NCBI RefSeq assembly: GCF_943590815.1 | Contig: NZ_CALSBS010000008.1 | Span: 124,001-188,000 of the forward strand | Length of the DNA stretch: 64,000 nucleotides | Source of the DNA: Pseudocitrobacter vendiensis | GTDB lineage: Bacteria; Pseudomonadota; Gammaproteobacteria; Enterobacterales; Enterobacteriaceae | Reading direction: 5' to 3' | Shown: positions 1 through 8,114 of the stretch, one piece after another | How positions within the stretch are numbered: position 1 is the stretch's first letter | How the letters are laid out: the number at the start of each line of letters is the position of its first letter | Position numbers and translations under genes: made by a program | Notes under the pieces: generated by a model | The model's database searches: none | The model's input: the letters and a program-made list of their open reading frames with translations, nothing else | Told to the model about the DNA's origin: nothing

Positions 1-268
1 TAATATTGCTGGGGATCCCGCAAATGACATACATAACATAAAATAAGGTTGTTGCCAGACCGAACATAGTGCTGGTTAAACCTAAATCTTTGCCCATCGT
101 TAAACCGGCAAAACCAATATTAATGCGATCGAGGTAAGAGAAAACAAATAAAATAAACAAGAAAACAATTAATCGGCGGAATAACTTTTTAATCACCGCT
201 TGTTGTCGCGGGTCCAGTGTGTCCTGCGTACCGGAAGGCGGCGATAATACGCTCGAAGAATCATTCAT
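1..268 (-). CDS. MFS transporter, HpaX-like (N-terminal part, cut by window edge)
   Basis: The minus-strand frame starts at ATG 268-266 with GGAG just upstream and stays open to the window edge, giving about 89 residues. After a hydrophilic N-terminus comes an amphipathic KKLFRRL stretch, a first membrane segment, then SYLDRINIGFAGLTMGK and the start of a second membrane segment. This is the typical N-terminus of anion:cation symporter (ACS) family MFS proteins. It closely resembles what I recall of HpaX, the 4-hydroxyphenylacetate permease. It is divergent from the iac cluster, so import of an aromatic acid such as indole-3-acetate is a reasonable inference, but the substrate cannot be read from this fragment. 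Confidence 0.8.
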   Translation of the reverse strand, partial: MNDSSSVLSPPSGTQDTLDPRQQAVIKKLFRRLIVFLFILFVFSYLDRINIGFAGLTMGKDLGLTSTMFGLATTLFYVMYVICGIPSNI

Positions 269-565
269 GTCGGGCTCCACATTGCAATGTAATATTATTT
301 TGTTAGCAGGCGAATATTTATCATGCTCAGAAAGTTTTATGGACAGAGGCCATCCGAACACGTGCGCTAACGTATAGGTAACAGCGTGATAAGGTGTCAA
401 TGGAATCCGTAAAAAATGAGACGGAATTGTTATCTGTGTTGCGTTTTGTGAATCATAAGCTGGGTTTTAGAACATTCATGACAGAGCGAATGCGCGATGA
501 TGCTATAGCGTGAACTTATAACCCGGTATACTCAGCGTATCGACGTCTTTTGACTAAGGAAGCTC
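269..565. promoter_or_regulatory. Divergent intergenic region between HpaX-like transporter and iacR
   Basis: About 300 AT-rich bases separate the two divergent starts and carry no convincing gene. A perfect 12-bp palindrome ACATTGCAATGT lies at 279-290, immediately upstream of the transporter start. A CTATAG/TATAAC-like stretch at about 503-520 could serve as a -10 region for iacR. Regulator binding here is inferred from the palindrome only. Confidence 0.4.
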
Positions 566-1039
566 ATGAGTTCAATCAAAAAAACAGCGGATGTGAAGAG
601 CGCGGATGCGGCTTTTCATCGTGAAGAGTTCCCGTTCTACTGGATTGTTAACGTCTATGCGCGCTACACCCAGGTGATGGAAGTGACGTTGAAAAAGGTG
701 CAGCTCGACGTTTCTCGCTTTCGGGTGATGATGATTACCCATCAGTACGGCAAGGCCAGCATCTCGCAAATTTCTGAATATGCGATGGCAAAAATGCCGA
801 CCGTCACCAAAATTGTCGGCCGCCTGCGTGACGATGGAATGGTGACCACCGCCAGCAGCGAACAGGATGCCAGGGTGACGGAGGTCATGCTCACGCCTGC
901 CGGAAAGGCGAAAATTGAAGAAGCGCACCGCCTGGCGCAGAAAGTCTTCGAAAAAGGGTTCAAGGGAATGACGCCTGCGCAGGTGGAAAAAATGAACCTG
1001 TCGCTGTCGAAAGTGCTGGGTAACCTCAACGAACTGTAG
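566..1039 (+). CDS. iacR: MarR-family transcriptional regulator of the iac cluster
   Basis: This 157-residue protein has the MarR layout: an N-terminal dimerisation helix, a winged helix around residues 55-110 (HQYGKASISQISEYAMAKMPTVTKIVGRLRDDG), a DARVTEVMLTPAGK wing and a C-terminal dimerisation helix. The ATG follows a good AAGGAAG ribosome site. It lies directly upstream of iacHABICDEFG on the same strand, the place of IacR in other iac clusters, where IacR represses and indole-3-acetate or a derivative induces. The symbol rests on family plus context; MarR proteins are hard to assign by sequence alone. Confidence 0.8.
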   Translation: MSSIKKTADVKSADAAFHREEFPFYWIVNVYARYTQVMEVTLKKVQLDVSRFRVMMITHQYGKASISQISEYAMAKMPTVTKIVGRLRDDGMVTTASSEQDARVTEVMLTPAGKAKIEEAHRLAQKVFEKGFKGMTPAQVEKMNLSLSKVLGNLNEL

Positions 1040-1371
1040 CTTCATAGAGCGATCGTTAAGATTTGTGATCGCGCTAAACTTTTCTTATAACTCCCTGTAA
1101 TTACTATCGTTAATTCTTATCTGTCGCCCTGAGTTTTCACGGCGACTTCAACGCCTTTCCTTTCTTTTTCTGCGGCAATTCATCGACATAACGCAATGGC
1201 CATAACGAATAAATGGTTATATTTGCGTTATTGAATTGTGAAAACAACGTGAAATATTACTTGAATATTCACGTAAATCTTTCATGATTGATTTATCGCC
1301 ATTCAGGGTAAAAAAACAGCGATGACTGTTCGCCTGAATGTGATTCACTTTTTCTGGTCAAGGTGTCAATC
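1040..1371 (+). promoter_or_regulatory. iacR-iacH intergenic region: probable operon promoter and operator
   Basis: These 330 bases hold no gene. ACGTGAAATATT (1248-1259) is followed by AATATTCACGT (1264-1274), an inverted repeat with one unpaired base, of the size of a MarR operator. Farther down, CATTCAGG (1300-1307) and CCTGAATG (1333-1340) form a second inverted repeat enclosing ACAG...CTGT, which could fold in the leader transcript or bind a dimer. The AAGGTG ribosome site at 1360-1365 serves the ATG at 1372. Operator function is inference. Confidence 0.5.
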
Positions 1372-2493
1372 ATGAAGCCAGTTTTTGAGAGCAATGGTTT
1401 TGTCGAGGAGTTAACACTCGGCGCGGGCGAACTGCGGTTCGCCGTAAAAGATACGCTGGATATCGCCGGTCACCCGACCCGCGCCGGATGCCCGGCGTTG
1501 GCCGATGCGCCGAAAGCGAAGCAGCATGCTCGTATCGTCAAGGTGCTGCTCAATAGCGGCTGCCAACTGACGGGCAAAACTACCCTGCACGAACTGGCGT
1601 TTGGCGTCACCGGGATCAACCCCTGGAGCGGCACGCCCGTTAACCCTCAATACCCTACGCTTATCCCCGGCGGTTCGTCGAGCGGCTCTGCAACCGTCGT
1701 CGCCAGGGGCGATGTCGATTTCGCCCTCGGCACTGACACCGGAGGTTCTGTCCGAATGCCCGCCGCCTGCTGCGGTGTGCTGGGGCTGAAACCGGGCTAT
1801 GGCGTGCTCAGCCGACAAGGCGTATTACCTGCCTACAGCTCACTGGACTGCGTTGGGATTTTTGCCCGCGAGCCACGTATTCTGCGCGACGTGCTGGCCC
1901 GCGTGGCGTTACCGGTTGATGCGCCGCTGGCATCTCTGCCCTCAATCGGTTTTATCTTTGCCGCGCAGCCGGACATTGACGCGCTGCTGGTGGATGCGCT
2001 GGAAGCGTTGGGCATTGCCGCAAACAGCGTGACGCTTCCGCTGTTGGGCGAAGCGCATCGTGCCGGGCTGACCATCATCAACCGCGAAAACTGGCTGGCG
2101 TTTAACGCGCTGCTGGCGAGCGGCGCGGTCTCCCTGGACGTTGCCAGCCGTATTCAGGCCGGAGAATCCATCACCAGCGAGCAGCTCGCCAGCGCGGAAA
2201 ACGTGCGCGCGCAGTTCACCGCTCAGGTGAATGCCCTGCTGGAAGACACACCGCTACTGGCGCTGGCGACGCTGCCGGAACTGCCGCCGACGCTGGAAGA
2301 GGCGGAAGATCCGCTTAGCGTGGTGAATCTGACGCGGCTGGTGCGCCCCTTCAACCTGAGCGGTCATCCGGCGCTATCGCTGCCGATGGGCGAACTTCAG
2401 GGCCGACCCGTCGCGTTGCAACTGGTGGCGGGCTTTGGCGAAGAGGGGCTTCTCGTCCAGGCCGCCGAATGGCTGATGCACCGCCGCCTCTGA
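1372..2493 (+). CDS. iacH: Amidase-signature hydrolase of the iac pathway
   Basis: 373 residues of the amidase signature family. The Ser-cisSer-Lys triad is visible: Lys at about residue 26 in AVKDTLD, the GGSSSGS loop at about 100-106 and DTGGSVR at about 122-128. It is shorter than many amidases, which run 450-500 residues, but all core motifs are present. A GTG nine bases upstream is in frame, but AAGGTG sits correctly for the ATG at 1372. It heads the iac operon, as in other iacHABICDEFG clusters. Family chemistry is C-N bond hydrolysis; the exact IAA-pathway substrate is not certain. Confidence 0.85.
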   Translation: MKPVFESNGFVEELTLGAGELRFAVKDTLDIAGHPTRAGCPALADAPKAKQHARIVKVLLNSGCQLTGKTTLHELAFGVTGINPWSGTPVNPQYPTLIPGGSSSGSATVVARGDVDFALGTDTGGSVRMPAACCGVLGLKPGYGVLSRQGVLPAYSSLDCVGIFAREPRILRDVLARVALPVDAPLASLPSIGFIFAAQPDIDALLVDALEALGIAANSVTLPLLGEAHRAGLTIINRENWLAFNALLASGAVSLDVASRIQAGESITSEQLASAENVRAQFTAQVNALLEDTPLLALATLPELPPTLEEAEDPLSVVNLTRLVRPFNLSGHPALSLPMGELQGRPVALQLVAGFGEEGLLVQAAEWLMHRRL

Positions 2494-2597
2494 CGCTCAC
2501 CGCGCCATAAAACCGTCGAACCGACCACTCAATGCCTTTCGGCGTTGCGGCATCGTGCACCTTTTTGCCGCCCGCCCACGTTAATCGGGAGTCAGCT

Positions 2598-3725
2598 ATG
2601 TCCGTCGTACATGTCCGTGAAGAGCTTGTTCCGTTATTGACCGAAGTGACCGCGCGCAGCGCCGATTTCGAGCGCCAGCGCCATGTTTCAGACGACATCA
2701 TCAGCCGCTTTAAACAGGTAGGCGTCTACCGTGCGCTGGTGCCGAAAATCTACGGCGGCGACGAGTGTTCTCCGGCGCAGTTTTGCGAACTGATTGAGCA
2801 AATCGCCACCGCAGATGGCTCGGCAGGATGGGTCGCCAGTTTTGGTATGAGCCCGTTTTATCTCGGCGCGCTGCCGCCGGATACCCTGAAAGAACTCTAC
2901 CGCAATGGCCCCGATGTGGTGTTTGCGGGGGGCATCTACCCGACGCACAAAGCGCAACTGGCCGATGGCGGCTATCGCGTAAGCGGACGCTGGTGCTTTG
3001 CCAGCGGCAGTATGGGCGCATCGGTGTTTGGCGTTGGCATTCAGCCGGAAGGGGAGAACACGCTGCCGCGCATGGCGGTGCTGCCGCGTGAAAGCATTCA
3101 TATCGACCCGGTGTGGGATACGGTCGGGCTGGCGGGAACCGGTAGCCATGATTTGCTGGTGGATGACGCGTATGTGCCGCAGGAGTGGACCTTTATTCGC
3201 GGCGGTGCGCTGAATCTGGAAGGCGCGCTGTATCGCTATCCGGTGCTATCCCTCGCCACGCAGGTGCTTTCCGTTGTGGCGCTGGGGGTAGCCCGCGCAG
3301 CACTGAATGAAATCTATCAGATTGCCCATCGTCAGCAGTCGGTTACCGGCGCGCCGCGCCTGGCCGACCGACCGCAGGCGCAGATGCAAATCGCCCGTTG
3401 TGAAGCTGAACTGCGCTCCGCGCGCGCCTGGTTTTACGAGGCCATTGATGACGTCTGGCAGCGTCTGCTGGTCGGAAATGAGCCGAGCCAGCAGCACGTC
3501 AACGCCCTGCGGCTTTCTTCTACACACGTCACCCGCGTGGCGGCAGACGTTGCCCGTCAGGCGCTGGCACTTAACGGGATGGGCGGCGTCACCATGACCA
3601 GCCCGCTACAGCGTTATGTGCGCGACACGATGGTGATTACTCAACATGCCTTTATGGGCGACCTCTCGTACCTGAACGCCGGTACGGTCTTTTTCGGCGG
3701 CAAACCGCTGCCGGGTTATCTCTGA
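2598..3725 (+). CDS. iacA: Acyl-CoA dehydrogenase-fold flavin monooxygenase, IAA/indole oxidising
   Basis: 375 residues with the acyl-CoA dehydrogenase fold of the flavin-dependent monooxygenase type (HpaB-C2/DszC-like): helical N-terminus, central beta domain (WVASFGMSPFYLGALP, GRWCFASGS) and C-terminal helical domain ending ARQALALNGMGGVTMTSP. In the IAA pathway IacA carries out the first oxidation of the indole ring, and homologues make indigo from indole. It would depend on reduced flavin from IacG. An upstream in-frame start at 2532 exists, but CGGGAG before the ATG at 2598 fits better and gives the usual family N-terminus. Confidence 0.87.
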   Translation: MSVVHVREELVPLLTEVTARSADFERQRHVSDDIISRFKQVGVYRALVPKIYGGDECSPAQFCELIEQIATADGSAGWVASFGMSPFYLGALPPDTLKELYRNGPDVVFAGGIYPTHKAQLADGGYRVSGRWCFASGSMGASVFGVGIQPEGENTLPRMAVLPRESIHIDPVWDTVGLAGTGSHDLLVDDAYVPQEWTFIRGGALNLEGALYRYPVLSLATQVLSVVALGVARAALNEIYQIAHRQQSVTGAPRLADRPQAQMQIARCEAELRSARAWFYEAIDDVWQRLLVGNEPSQQHVNALRLSSTHVTRVAADVARQALALNGMGGVTMTSPLQRYVRDTMVITQHAFMGDLSYLNAGTVFFGGKPLPGYL

Positions 3726-3745
3726 ATTTCTGAAAGGAGCAACAA

Positions 3746-4096
3746 ATGAGCCAGAACACATTACGCGTGCTGTTTTGTATCGGTGTGAACCAGAACTTTT
3801 TCGATGCCACGCCGGCGGAAGCCAAACAGGTGTGGGGCGCGTTCGGCGTGATGATGAAAGGCATGGAAGAGACGCCAGGCATCCGCGTCATCGGCAACAT
3901 GGATGACGATCAGTTGATGGTCGGCCCGTCGACCACCGCCCCGTGGACCACCTACGTGCTGGCGGATGCCGACACCCTGGAAAGCGTGGCGGCGGTCTGC
4001 AACCTGTTCCGCACCACGCCGGTCGGTGAAAGCAAGCTGTGGAAGTACTGCAAGATTGAAGCGCGCGTGGGTCGCGAACTGATTATTCAGGGTTAA
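3746..4096 (+). CDS. iacB: Small conserved protein of the iac cluster, function unknown
   Basis: 116 residues, no signal peptide or membrane segment. It starts with a beta-strand-like RVLFCIGV, contains an acidic stretch NMDDDQLMVG and ends REL-IIQG. I cannot assign a catalytic motif. Named from its position between iacA and iacI and its size, as in described iac clusters. AAGGAG precedes the ATG by 6 bases, and the 20-base gap to iacA supports co-transcription. A compact alpha/beta-barrel-like partner protein is possible but is only a guess. Confidence 0.75.
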   Translation: MSQNTLRVLFCIGVNQNFFDATPAEAKQVWGAFGVMMKGMEETPGIRVIGNMDDDQLMVGPSTTAPWTTYVLADADTLESVAAVCNLFRTTPVGESKLWKYCKIEARVGRELIIQG

Positions 4097-4106
4097 GGAG
4101 AGGGCG

Positions 4107-4619
4107 ATGAACTCACAGGATGCGCAGCGTCTGCAACAGCTTGAAGACCAGCAGGACGCGCGGGTATGCATCAGCAACTATATGCGCCTGTGCGACCAGC
4201 TTGACACCCCGGCGACCGTGCGGGCGATTGGCGCGCTGTTTACCACCAATGCCTGCTGGGAAGGCGTGGGCGAACCGTATGCCGCACGCCTTGGCAGGCA
4301 TGTTGGACGCAACGCCATTGAAAGCATGATGGCCGGATACGTCAAAACGCCCGCGCATTTTGCGATGAACGCCCATTTTTTGTGCTCTGAAGCCCTCATC
4401 CAGCAGCCGGATGGCCTGCTTTTCGGGCGCTGGCTGATGTTGCAAACCTCCAGTTTTACCGCCGGAGGATCGCATCTCAATGCGGCGGAACTGAACGTGG
4501 AGTTTCGCCGCGAAGCCGGTGTGATGCGAATGCACCATTTCACGACGCGCAATCTGTTCAGCAGGCCAGTGGACCACTGGCACGCCACAGATGTGCTGCC
4601 AGTACCTGACAATAAATAG
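4107..4619 (+). CDS. iacI: SnoaL-like/NTF2-fold protein of the iac cluster
   Basis: 170 residues resembling the SnoaL-like (NTF2-fold) family: DQQDARVCISNYMRLCDQ helix, the ALFTTNACWEGVG segment and later strands SSFTAGGSHLNAAELNVEFRR. This fold is shared with small subunits of ring-hydroxylating dioxygenases and with ketosteroid-isomerase-like enzymes. A second protein of similar size and fold, IacD, is encoded just downstream, so IacI may be an accessory enzyme or an alternative subunit. Ten bases separate it from iacB and eleven from iacC. Confidence 0.78.
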   Translation: MNSQDAQRLQQLEDQQDARVCISNYMRLCDQLDTPATVRAIGALFTTNACWEGVGEPYAARLGRHVGRNAIESMMAGYVKTPAHFAMNAHFLCSEALIQQPDGLLFGRWLMLQTSSFTAGGSHLNAAELNVEFRREAGVMRMHHFTTRNLFSRPVDHWHATDVLPVPDNK

Positions 4620-4630
4620 AGAGTCGAGCG

Positions 4631-5932
4631 ATGCAGTGTGATAACCAGATCCCCGTTAAAAATATCGAAGCGAATGTTCCCGATTGCGCGGAAATCGCCG
4701 CGCTGGTGCAGTCTGACCGGGTGCATACCTCACTTTATAATTCCGAGACCCTGTTCAACCTTGAGCTGGACAGGATCTTCAGCAAAACCTGGGTATGGGT
4801 GGCGCATACCAGCGAAATCCCGGATACCGGCAGTTTCAAAACCACCGAGATCGGCACGCAGCCGGTGATTGTCGTGCGCGACCGCAAAGGCAACGTGCAT
4901 ACGCTGCTCAACCGTTGCCGTCACCGCGCCGCCACCGTTTGCGAACACCGCACTGGCAAAACCAACAGTTTTGTCTGCCCGTATCATGGCTGGGGCTATG
5001 CTCTGGACGGTAGCCTGCGCGGGGTTCCGCACCCGGAAAGCTATGCCGATCAACTGGAAAAAGGCGAACTGGGGCTGGTGTCGCTGCGAACCGAACAATA
5101 CGCCGGCATGATCTTCGCCACCTTTAATGAGCACATCGAACCGCTGGAAGATTTCCTCGGCGCGGCGAAAAAGTGGATGGATCTGTTTATGAAGCAGGGC
5201 GCGGGTTATCCGATTAAAACCGGCCCGGCGCACCGTTTCCGCTTCCCCGGCAACTGGAAGATCCAACTGGAAAATACCACCGATGGCTACCACTTCCCGG
5301 TTGTTCACCGCTCGTTTTTAAGTTCGGTCGATAAGCAGACCGAAGAGATGCTCAACTTCGTTGACGGCAGCGGCTATGTGGAAGATCTCGGCAACGGTCA
5401 CAGCGTGATGGTCATGATCCCGGAACTGGTGGATCTGGACGCTAATCTTGATGCGCCAATCCCGGAGCGATTTGTTGCGTTGGCCGACGAATTGCGTAAA
5501 GACCACGATGAAGATCAGGTACGTCGCATTGTGCGTGCCGTCGGCGGTTCCGGCTTTAACCTCAACATTTTCCCGAATATTGCCTGTTCAATGGCCTTCT
5601 TCCGCGTGCTGCAACCCGTCTCGGTGCATGAAACTGAAATTCACCATGCGGTGATCACCATGGACGGTGGCCCGGAAATTGCCAACCAGGCGCGGCTGCG
5701 TCTGCACGAGCATTTCCAGGGGCCGATGGGCTTTGGCACGCCGGATGATTCCGAAGCGTGGGAGCGCGTGCAGCGCGGGGCAACGGCGGGCAACGACCTG
5801 TGGATCATGCTCAACCGCGGGCTGGCGGGTGAATACCGCAGCGATGACGGCCTGCGCAGTGACGTGAGCGCCGAAACAGGGATGCGCGCGGCGTATCAAC
5901 AGTGGAAAAAACTGATGACGGAGGCGGAATAA
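4631..5932 (+). CDS. iacC: Rieske ring-hydroxylating dioxygenase, large subunit
   Basis: 433 residues. The Rieske [2Fe-2S] ligands are clear: C96-x-H98 in NRCRHRA and C116-x2-H119 in FVCPYHGW. The mononuclear iron site is visible as TTDGYHFPVVHR, with His221 and His226 and bridging Asp218. Oxygenase alpha subunits normally have about 430-450 residues, so this is full length. It would act with IacD and take electrons from IacF to dihydroxylate the oxidised indole intermediate on the way to catechol. Its stop codon overlaps the iacD start (TAATG). Confidence 0.9.
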   Translation: MQCDNQIPVKNIEANVPDCAEIAALVQSDRVHTSLYNSETLFNLELDRIFSKTWVWVAHTSEIPDTGSFKTTEIGTQPVIVVRDRKGNVHTLLNRCRHRAATVCEHRTGKTNSFVCPYHGWGYALDGSLRGVPHPESYADQLEKGELGLVSLRTEQYAGMIFATFNEHIEPLEDFLGAAKKWMDLFMKQGAGYPIKTGPAHRFRFPGNWKIQLENTTDGYHFPVVHRSFLSSVDKQTEEMLNFVDGSGYVEDLGNGHSVMVMIPELVDLDANLDAPIPERFVALADELRKDHDEDQVRRIVRAVGGSGFNLNIFPNIACSMAFFRVLQPVSVHETEIHHAVITMDGGPEIANQARLRLHEHFQGPMGFGTPDDSEAWERVQRGATAGNDLWIMLNRGLAGEYRSDDGLRSDVSAETGMRAAYQQWKKLMTEAE

Positions 5933-6411
5933 TGACGCCAGATACGGTTCTTATTTCCGCAATGGAAATAATCAATCTCGAAGGCGACTTGCTCGATCAG
6001 GGCGAGTTCAATGCCTGGCTGGAGCTGTGGCAGCGCGATGGCCTGTACATCGTGCCGATCGACCCCCAGGAGACGGATTTCAAAAATACCCTCAACTACG
6101 CCTGCGACGATCATGAAATGCGCGAGCGTCGGGTGAAGCGCCTTTACAGCGGTGAGTCAATCTCCACCACGCCGCGTGCCCGCACGCTGCGCACGCTCTC
6201 CCGCTTCCGTTTGCTGGATAGCGAGGGGGAGGACATCGTGGTGCGCGGCGCGCAGTCGCTGTGGGAACACCGCAAAGGCTACAGCCGTCACTACGCGGCG
6301 GATATCACCTGGCACCTGCAACCGCAGGGCGACAAGTTGCTGATTAAGCAAAAGGTGATTCGTCTTATCAACAGCGACGATGTGCTGCACAGCATCGGCT
6401 ACATCCTGTAA
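5932..6411 (+). CDS. iacD: Ring-hydroxylating dioxygenase, small subunit
   Basis: 159 residues with the dioxygenase beta-subunit (SnoaL/NTF2-like) fold: LLDQGEFNAWLELWQRDGLYIVP, a common beta-subunit opening, followed by strand-rich RFRLLDSEGEDIVVRGAQS. It starts at an ATG overlapping the iacC stop, so translation is coupled and 1:1 subunit supply is expected. Structural rather than catalytic role in this family. Confidence 0.88.
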   Translation: MTPDTVLISAMEIINLEGDLLDQGEFNAWLELWQRDGLYIVPIDPQETDFKNTLNYACDDHEMRERRVKRLYSGESISTTPRARTLRTLSRFRLLDSEGEDIVVRGAQSLWEHRKGYSRHYAADITWHLQPQGDKLLIKQKVIRLINSDDVLHSIGYIL

Positions 6412-6421
6412 GGAGCGCGTT

Positions 6422-7162
6422 ATGACGCAAACCGTATTAGTCACCGGCGCGGCCGCCGGGCTGGGCAACGTCATCGCCACGCATCTGTTGTCGCAGGGGT
6501 ATCAGGTGGTGCTCTCGGACGTGAGCCTTGCGTGCGCGCAACAGGCGGCGGACAAACTTGATAACGGCGCGGGCAATGTGCTGGCGCTGGAGCTGGATAT
6601 TCGCCAGCCGCAGGCGTTTGTGCAGGCGCTACAGGCGATTGAAACCCGCTTCGGCAGCCTGGAGGTGCTGGTGAACAATGCCGCGCTGACCCTGGCGACA
6701 CCGGTGATGGAGATTGACGTTGAAGAGTTTGACCGGGTGATCTCCACCAATCTGCGCGGCACGTTCGTTGGCTGCCAGACGATTGGGCGCTATTTCGCCA
6801 AAAAAGGCTACGGGCGAATTATCAATCTGGCGTCGCTGGCCGGACAGAACGGTGGCACGGCCTCCGGGGCGCATTACGCGGCATCGAAAGGCGGCATCCT
6901 GACGCTGACCAAAATCTTCGCCCGCGAGCTGGGGAAATCCGGCGTAACGGTGAATGCCATCGCGCCGGGGCCGATGGATCTCCCGTCCGTTCACGCGCTG
7001 GTGCCAGAAGAGAAAATGGCCGGGCTGTTACAGATGATCCCGGTGGGTAAGTTGGGCGATGCCGAATTTGTCGCTCAGGCCGTGGCGCTGCTGGCTTCAC
7101 CGCAGGCGGCGTTTGTCACCGGGGCGACCTGGGACATCAACGGCGGTCTGTTCATGCGTTAA
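6422..7162 (+). CDS. iacE: Short-chain dehydrogenase/reductase of the iac pathway
   Basis: 246 residues, classical SDR. Cofactor motif TGAAAGLG at residues 8-15, NNAALT, catalytic Ser in NLASLAG, YAASK (Tyr-x3-Lys) and PGPMDLPSV after it. The AAGGAG site lies six bases before the ATG at 6422. In iac clusters IacE is thought to oxidise or reduce a hydroxylated oxindole-acetate intermediate. The exact step is not shown by sequence. Confidence 0.87.
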   Translation: MTQTVLVTGAAAGLGNVIATHLLSQGYQVVLSDVSLACAQQAADKLDNGAGNVLALELDIRQPQAFVQALQAIETRFGSLEVLVNNAALTLATPVMEIDVEEFDRVISTNLRGTFVGCQTIGRYFAKKGYGRIINLASLAGQNGGTASGAHYAASKGGILTLTKIFARELGKSGVTVNAIAPGPMDLPSVHALVPEEKMAGLLQMIPVGKLGDAEFVAQAVALLASPQAAFVTGATWDINGGLFMR

Positions 7163-7171
7163 GGAGTCGCC

Positions 7172-8104
7172 ATGCTGACACTGCACATTATTAAGCGCGA
7201 GTTACAGGGGGAGGTCGTCCTGCTGACGCTTGCCGACGCAACCGGCGCTGAACTGCCCGCGTTCACCGCCGGGGCGCACGTCGACCTGCATCTGACTGAC
7301 GATCTGGTGCGCCCGTATTCGCTGTGTGGCGATCCGGCAGATCGCCACTGCTATCAACTGGGCATCCTCAAAGATAGCCAGTCGAAAGGCGGATCGCTGG
7401 CGGCACACGCGCTTCAGGAAGGCGAATCGGTAACGGTGAGCCTGCCGCGCAATCTGTTTGCCCTTGATGCGCGCGCGGCGCACAGCCTGCTGATCGGCGG
7501 CGGGATTGGTATCACGCCGATGCTGGCGATGGCGGCGGAGCTGCACGCCGCCGGGCGCGCGTTTTCGCTGCATTACTGCGCCCGTTCGCGCCCGCAGGCG
7601 GCGTTTGTTGCCGAACTGGAAAAAGCGCCGTGGGCGGATCGCGTATGGCTGCATTTCAGTGATGAACAACGCATTGATTTGCCCGCGGTATTAAGTGATG
7701 TACCGGCTAATACGCATGTCTATGTTTGCGGCCCTACACGGCTGATGGAGGCGGTGAGCGAGCAGGCAAACGCCGCCGGTTATGCGGCTGAAAACGTTCA
7801 TCAGGAGTGCTTCAGCGCGGACGTTGAAGTGAACGGTAAGGCGTTCGACGTGGTCGCAGCCACCAGCGGGATTACTGTGCGGGTGCTGGAAAACCAGACC
7901 ATCGTCGAGGCGCTGGCGCAGGCCGGGTTGAAGGTGTGCGTCTCCTGTAAGCAGGGGATTTGCGGCAGTTGCCTGACGGATGTGATTGAGGGCGAGCCGG
8001 ATCACCGCGACAGCTATCTGACAGACGAGGAGAAAGCCGATGGCGATCAGATCCTGCTCTGTTGTTCCCGGGCGAAAAGCGCCCGTCTGATTATCGATCT
8101 CTGA
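7172..8104 (+). CDS. iacF: Oxygenase reductase (FNR-like plus C-terminal [2Fe-2S])
   Basis: 310 residues with the phthalate-dioxygenase-reductase/VanB layout. The flavin domain comes first (RPYSLCGDP), then an NAD-binding domain (LLIGGGIGITPMLAMA, YVCGPTRLME). The C-terminal plant-type ferredoxin has CVSCKQGICGSCLTD plus a final CC in QILLCCSRA, the C-x4-C-x2-C...C pattern. It would pass electrons from NADH to the IacCD oxygenase, so no separate ferredoxin gene is needed. Nine bases after iacE. Confidence 0.9.
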   Translation: MLTLHIIKRELQGEVVLLTLADATGAELPAFTAGAHVDLHLTDDLVRPYSLCGDPADRHCYQLGILKDSQSKGGSLAAHALQEGESVTVSLPRNLFALDARAAHSLLIGGGIGITPMLAMAAELHAAGRAFSLHYCARSRPQAAFVAELEKAPWADRVWLHFSDEQRIDLPAVLSDVPANTHVYVCGPTRLMEAVSEQANAAGYAAENVHQECFSADVEVNGKAFDVVAATSGITVRVLENQTIVEALAQAGLKVCVSCKQGICGSCLTDVIEGEPDHRDSYLTDEEKADGDQILLCCSRAKSARLIIDL

Positions 8105-8114
8105 GGATTTCAGC

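Noticed and set aside
1363-1371. GTG start for the amidase nine bases upstream
   Set aside because: AAGGTG overlaps that codon and is correctly spaced for the ATG at 1372.
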